Program-made: the position numbers and the translations under genes | Shown: piece after piece, positions 32,321-34,747 of the stretch | Position numbering within the stretch: position 1 is the first letter of the stretch | How the letters are laid out: every line of letters starts with the position of its first letter | The notes under the pieces: model-generated | What the model was told of the DNA's origin: nothing | The model's input: only the letters and a program-made list of their open reading frames with translations | The model's database searches: none | Assembly (NCBI GenBank): GCA_949949005.1 | Contig: CATLHM010000024.1 | Span: 1-34,747 of the forward strand | Direction of reading: 5' to 3' | From: an uncultured Lachnospiraceae bacterium | GTDB taxonomy: Bacteria; Bacillota; Clostridia; Lachnospirales; Lachnospiraceae | Length of the DNA stretch: 34,747 nucleotides

Positions 32321-32351
32321 TTGCTTGTGACGCAACGTAATAGGATATACT
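32321..32351 (+). promoter_or_regulatory. MerR-like promoter of divergent ABC exporter
   Basis: TTGCTT (32321-32326) and TATACT (32346-32351) are separated by 19 bases, longer than the 16-18 of ordinary promoters. The spacer contains GTGACGCAACGTAATAGG. Overlong spacers with such a GACG..ACGT dyad are typical of promoters remodelled by MerR-family activators. No MerR gene lies in the window. Confidence 0.55.
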
Positions 32352-32405
32352 GCTTACAAGAAAGGTGTTCCTGCGGATCGTGATAGGAGGCTTGGAGGAA
32401 ACAGA

Positions 32406-33230
32406 ATGAATAAGGCTGTAAAAAAAGAGGCTATAAAAATCAGTAATTTAACAAAAAGTTATGGAACCCACACTGTACTGAAAGGCTTAAATTTCTGCGT
32501 ACAGCAAGGAGAAATTTTTGCTCTGCTCGGCATAAATGGCGCCGGCAAAACAACATCTCTTGAATGTATTGATGGTTTAAGAAACTACGACAGCGGAAGC
32601 ATTACGATCAATGGAATCATGGGTATTCAATTACAATCGGCCTCTTTGCCGAAGTACATAAAGGCGCTGGAAGCTGTAAAGCTGTTTGCCAAATGGAATA
32701 AGACATCTCCTGACAGAGAGGCACTTGACGCTCTCGGAATTTATGAGATTGCCAAAAAACCCTATTATCAGCTATCAACCGGGCAAAAGCGGCGGCTCCA
32801 TCTGGCGCTTGCCCTAACACGAAACCCGGATATCCTGTTCCTGGATGAACCAACCGCAGGGCTTGATGTCGAGGGACAAATATCTTTACATGAACAAATC
32901 CGCCAGTTAAAAGCAATGGGAAAGACAATCATATTAACAAGCCATGATATGGCGGAGGTTGAAAATTTATGTGACCGGATCGCGATTCTTTCCGCCGGCA
33001 AAATTGCCTTTATCGGGACTGTCGAAGAGCTGAGCGAAACCGTCGGAAAGCATTACAATATCACAATCCGAACCGAAAACAGAGCTGAAAAGTATGAATC
33101 TGAAAATATCGGGGATTCGCTGCTTTCGCTGCTTATGCAGTACAGAGAAAAGGGAGAAACTGTCACAGATATTCAGATCGACCGGGGTTCACTGGAACAA
33201 CACTTTATAAAAATTACAAAGGGGGAGTAA
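32406..33230 (+). CDS. ABC-2 type exporter ATP-binding protein
   Basis: A 274-residue ATPase of the drug/bacteriocin export type (CcmA-like). Walker A GINGAGKTT is at 42-50, the signature LSTGQKRRL near 132-140, Walker B ILFLDEPTAGLD near 154-165 and the switch histidine in LTSHDM. The C-terminal 60 residues (after GTVEELSE) form the extra domain usual in this group. A GGAGG site precedes the ATG. Two bases separate it from the permease gene, so they form one operon, divergent from the bceRS-type operon. Its AT-richer codon use contrasts with the GC-rich Bce genes. Confidence 0.94.
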   Translation: MNKAVKKEAIKISNLTKSYGTHTVLKGLNFCVQQGEIFALLGINGAGKTTSLECIDGLRNYDSGSITINGIMGIQLQSASLPKYIKALEAVKLFAKWNKTSPDREALDALGIYEIAKKPYYQLSTGQKRRLHLALALTRNPDILFLDEPTAGLDVEGQISLHEQIRQLKAMGKTIILTSHDMAEVENLCDRIAILSAGKIAFIGTVEELSETVGKHYNITIRTENRAEKYESENIGDSLLSLLMQYREKGETVTDIQIDRGSLEQHFIKITKGE

Positions 33231-33232
33231 TC

Positions 33233-33946
33233 ATGGGTGCTTTTTTATACGGAGTTTCTTTACAATGGAAGTTGGATATAAGGAGTAAGACATTACTGAT
33301 CACCTGCTATATCGTACCGCTTTTGTTCTTTGCGATTATGGGCGGTATCTTTACATCCATCATGCCGGGGGCGAGTGAAACGCTGATCCAGTCGATGACT
33401 GTATTTGGTGTGACAATGGGGGCGTTAATCGGCCTGCCGCCCTCTCTTGTTGAAATTTACAGCAGCGATATTAAAAAGGTCTACCAGGCAAATGGCGTTC
33501 CCTTAATCCTGGGCCTTGCTTTGACCAATATTTCAGCATATATTCATTTATTTCTTATGAGCATTATCTTATATATTGCCGCACCCCTTGCTTTTCATGC
33601 CAAAATACCGGAAAATCCGGGAAGATATTTCCTCAGCCTTGCTGTCTTTATTGCGGTATCGCTCAGTATTGCCAGTATCATTGGTCTGGCAGTCAAAGAC
33701 CAGGCAAAAACTTCTATGTTTTCTATTATTGTTTTTGTGCCCTCCACCATGCTTTCCGGAATCATGTTCCCTGTGGAACTGCTTCCAAAAGCGCTTCAAA
33801 CAGCGGGAAAACTATTTCCGGCTTCCTGGGGATATAAACTGATGACAGAGAGTGTTTTTCAGTTTGAAAGCCTTTTACCATTCCTTTTAATCTTTGCCTT
33901 CGCTGTGGTTATTTGTAATATTCTGTTGCGGAGAATTGATCAATAG
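33233..33946 (+). CDS. ABC-2 type exporter permease
   Basis: A 237-residue integral membrane protein with six helices in the ABC-2 pattern (about 20-40, 55-75, 92-115, 130-152, 160-180, 212-232). The conserved segment SGIMFPVELLPKALQTAGKLFPASW lies before the last helix. It pairs with the ATPase directly upstream. Homologous exporters remove hydrophobic drugs or antimicrobial peptides, but the cargo is unknown. The MerR-like promoter supports a drug-induced role. No clear terminator follows. Confidence 0.92.
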   Translation: MGAFLYGVSLQWKLDIRSKTLLITCYIVPLLFFAIMGGIFTSIMPGASETLIQSMTVFGVTMGALIGLPPSLVEIYSSDIKKVYQANGVPLILGLALTNISAYIHLFLMSIILYIAAPLAFHAKIPENPGRYFLSLAVFIAVSLSIASIIGLAVKDQAKTSMFSIIVFVPSTMLSGIMFPVELLPKALQTAGKLFPASWGYKLMTESVFQFESLLPFLLIFAFAVVICNILLRRIDQ

Positions 33947-33980
33947 CAATTTTTTAATATTTTTTGGTATGTCCAGCAGA

Positions 33981-34211
33981 TCATGCTCTAGCCCCCAGTT
34001 TTAATTGATTCTGAACAACCCAATTATACCAAACCAGACGCTGTTCATGCCTCCTCGTATTTGAAATTAAAATACTACAGTAGAGCCTGCCCACCTGTTT
34101 TTTTCCTCTGTCTTCACCAAGCCCCTGGCTTGCATATTTAGCAGCACCATTTTCTATATAGATAGAATTATCTGCGTATGATAAAAGGCAAATATCCTTC
34201 CAAAAAATCAT
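33981..34211 (-). other. Unassigned 76-residue open frame
   Basis: A minus-strand frame with a basic, aromatic-rich C-terminus (RRHEQRLVWYNWVVQNQLKL) that looks protein-like, but I cannot place it in a family. It begins inside a truncated membrane-protein relic in another frame and has no good ribosome site. It is probably part of the decayed DNA here, not an intact gene. Confidence 0.3.
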
Positions 34212-34332
34212 CCAGCATCCTTCCCATTAGCAGGGAGTTGACTACAGTAATGATATTCACAAATATACCCCAAATAAGACCCGTATAAAATACGTCCATT
34301 TTTATTGTTTTTCTTATTTCACCTATATTTAT
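34168..34332 (-). pseudogene. N-terminal relic of a membrane (ABC exporter-like) protein
   Basis: After a GGAGGAGCG sequence the minus-strand frame reads NIGEIRKTIKMDVFYTGLIW and continues through a hydrophobic helix to NSLLMGRMLDD. It then ends within a dozen codons. The place where a start codon is expected is ATA. This resembles the first transmembrane helix of an ABC exporter half, cut short. A 43-residue product from the internal ATG is possible but has no ribosome site. Confidence 0.35.
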
Positions 34333-34489
34333 CGCTCCTCCAGTTTACTGCCGGTATTTCGCATAAATCTTTTGTGAATGGATTGTATCATGCTAATTTC
34401 AATACGTCAGATACCCTTTTGTTTAAGGCATGTGCTCCTCTGCATATATCTTTCTTTTTACCTATGTAATTATCTGCCTGCTATCTCTA
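34333..34489. other. AT-rich non-coding stretch
   Basis: No gene, promoter or terminator could be supported here. Confidence 0.4.
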
Positions 34490-34618
34490 CTATTCATCCG
34501 TCTGTTCTTCTAACCACTGGTTAAAATCACCATCTGGACTCCATTCATAATATATTAATGCACTTTGTGAGGCTTTGCATGGAATTATAAATCCTAAACT
34601 TTTATTAATGATGGATAA
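34490..34618 (-). pseudogene. C-terminal protein fragment without start codon
   Basis: An open frame closed upstream by TAA and lacking ATG/GTG/TTG reads INKSLGFIIPCKASQSALIY then YEWSPDGDFNQWLEEQTDE and a stop. The composition looks coding, so it may be the tail of a lost gene. The family is unknown. Confidence 0.3.
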
Positions 34619-34747
34619 TTAAATGTTATCCGCTATATATATAATGGATAATTCCTGATTATCGACAGCCAAAGACCTGTTTGTCCGTTTGTCTGGACAG
34701 GAGATAATATTAGTCAACGTAAATGATTTCTGATAACTAAAAATTGT
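34619..34747. other. AT-rich end of window with inverted repeats
   Basis: GGATAA and TTATCC (about 34613-34630) form an inverted repeat, followed by TATATATATAATGGATAA, which repeats GGATAATT. TGTCC and GGACA pair at about 34689-34708. These could be regulatory but no gene start is visible before the edge. Confidence 0.3.

Noticed and set aside
34613..34708. Inverted repeats near the right edge as a recombination or attachment site
   Set aside because: They are short and AT-rich; no integrase gene or matching second copy is in the window.

Overview
This window looks like chromosome from a spore-forming, low-to-mid G+C Firmicute, most likely a gut Lachnospiraceae/Clostridia member. The evidence is the gene order yicC-remA-gmk-rpoZ-rimO-pgsA-cinA-recA-recX-rny, CotF-type coat proteins, a Spo0A-type DNA-binding protein, a SpoVB-like flippase and a cytoplasmic GH29 fucosidase. 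The species cannot be fixed from sequence reading alone. No rRNA, tRNA or CRISPR array was recognised.

Layout. Positions 1-2950: a tandem dispersed repeat, a MocR-type aminotransferase, a 58-residue small gene with its own promoter and terminator, and a hicAB toxin-antitoxin pair whose toxin start looks frameshifted. 2950-12630: a mostly minus-strand housekeeping block of RNase Y, RecX, RecA (SOS promoter with two LexA boxes), an acidic membrane-anchored unknown protein, CinA/PncC, PgsA, RimO, RpoZ, Gmk, RemA and YicC. 12.66-14.77 kb: divergent rqcH, ending in two structured repeats and a bidirectional terminator. 14.79-24.36 kb: minus-strand coat proteins, flippase with a long charged tail, glycogen synthase, a receiver-less Spo0A paralogue, YitT protein, S66 LD-carboxypeptidase, GH29 fucosidase and ClC chloride transporter. 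24.38-34.75 kb: accessory DNA with a MITE-like palindromic element, a lipoprotein, a nucleotidyltransferase, an Rpn-transposase remnant, a broken group II intron reverse transcriptase, a complete BceRS-BceAB-type antimicrobial-peptide module, a divergent two-gene ABC exporter with a MerR-like promoter, and a decayed end.

The most unusual content is non-coding. Several families of structured repeats sit at fixed places relative to genes. One family (three copies) follows the stop codons of rqcH (two in tandem) and cinA in the sense orientation, and its stems appear to be kept by compensatory change. A second forms a three-unit array making up the 5' leader of the yicC-remA-gmk-rpoZ operon, with a single copy at the bceB stop codon. 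A third, about 130 bp with several hairpins, lies before the response regulator (ending in its ribosome-binding site) and between kinase and transporter of the Bce operon; relatives occur at 1-160 and inside hicAB.

Functionally the block joins RNA decay and ribosome rescue (RNase Y, RqcH, RimO), DNA repair (RecA/RecX), phospholipid synthesis, matrix and sporulation regulators (RemA, Spo0A-like), and envelope/peptide-antibiotic defence (BceRSAB and the second ABC exporter).
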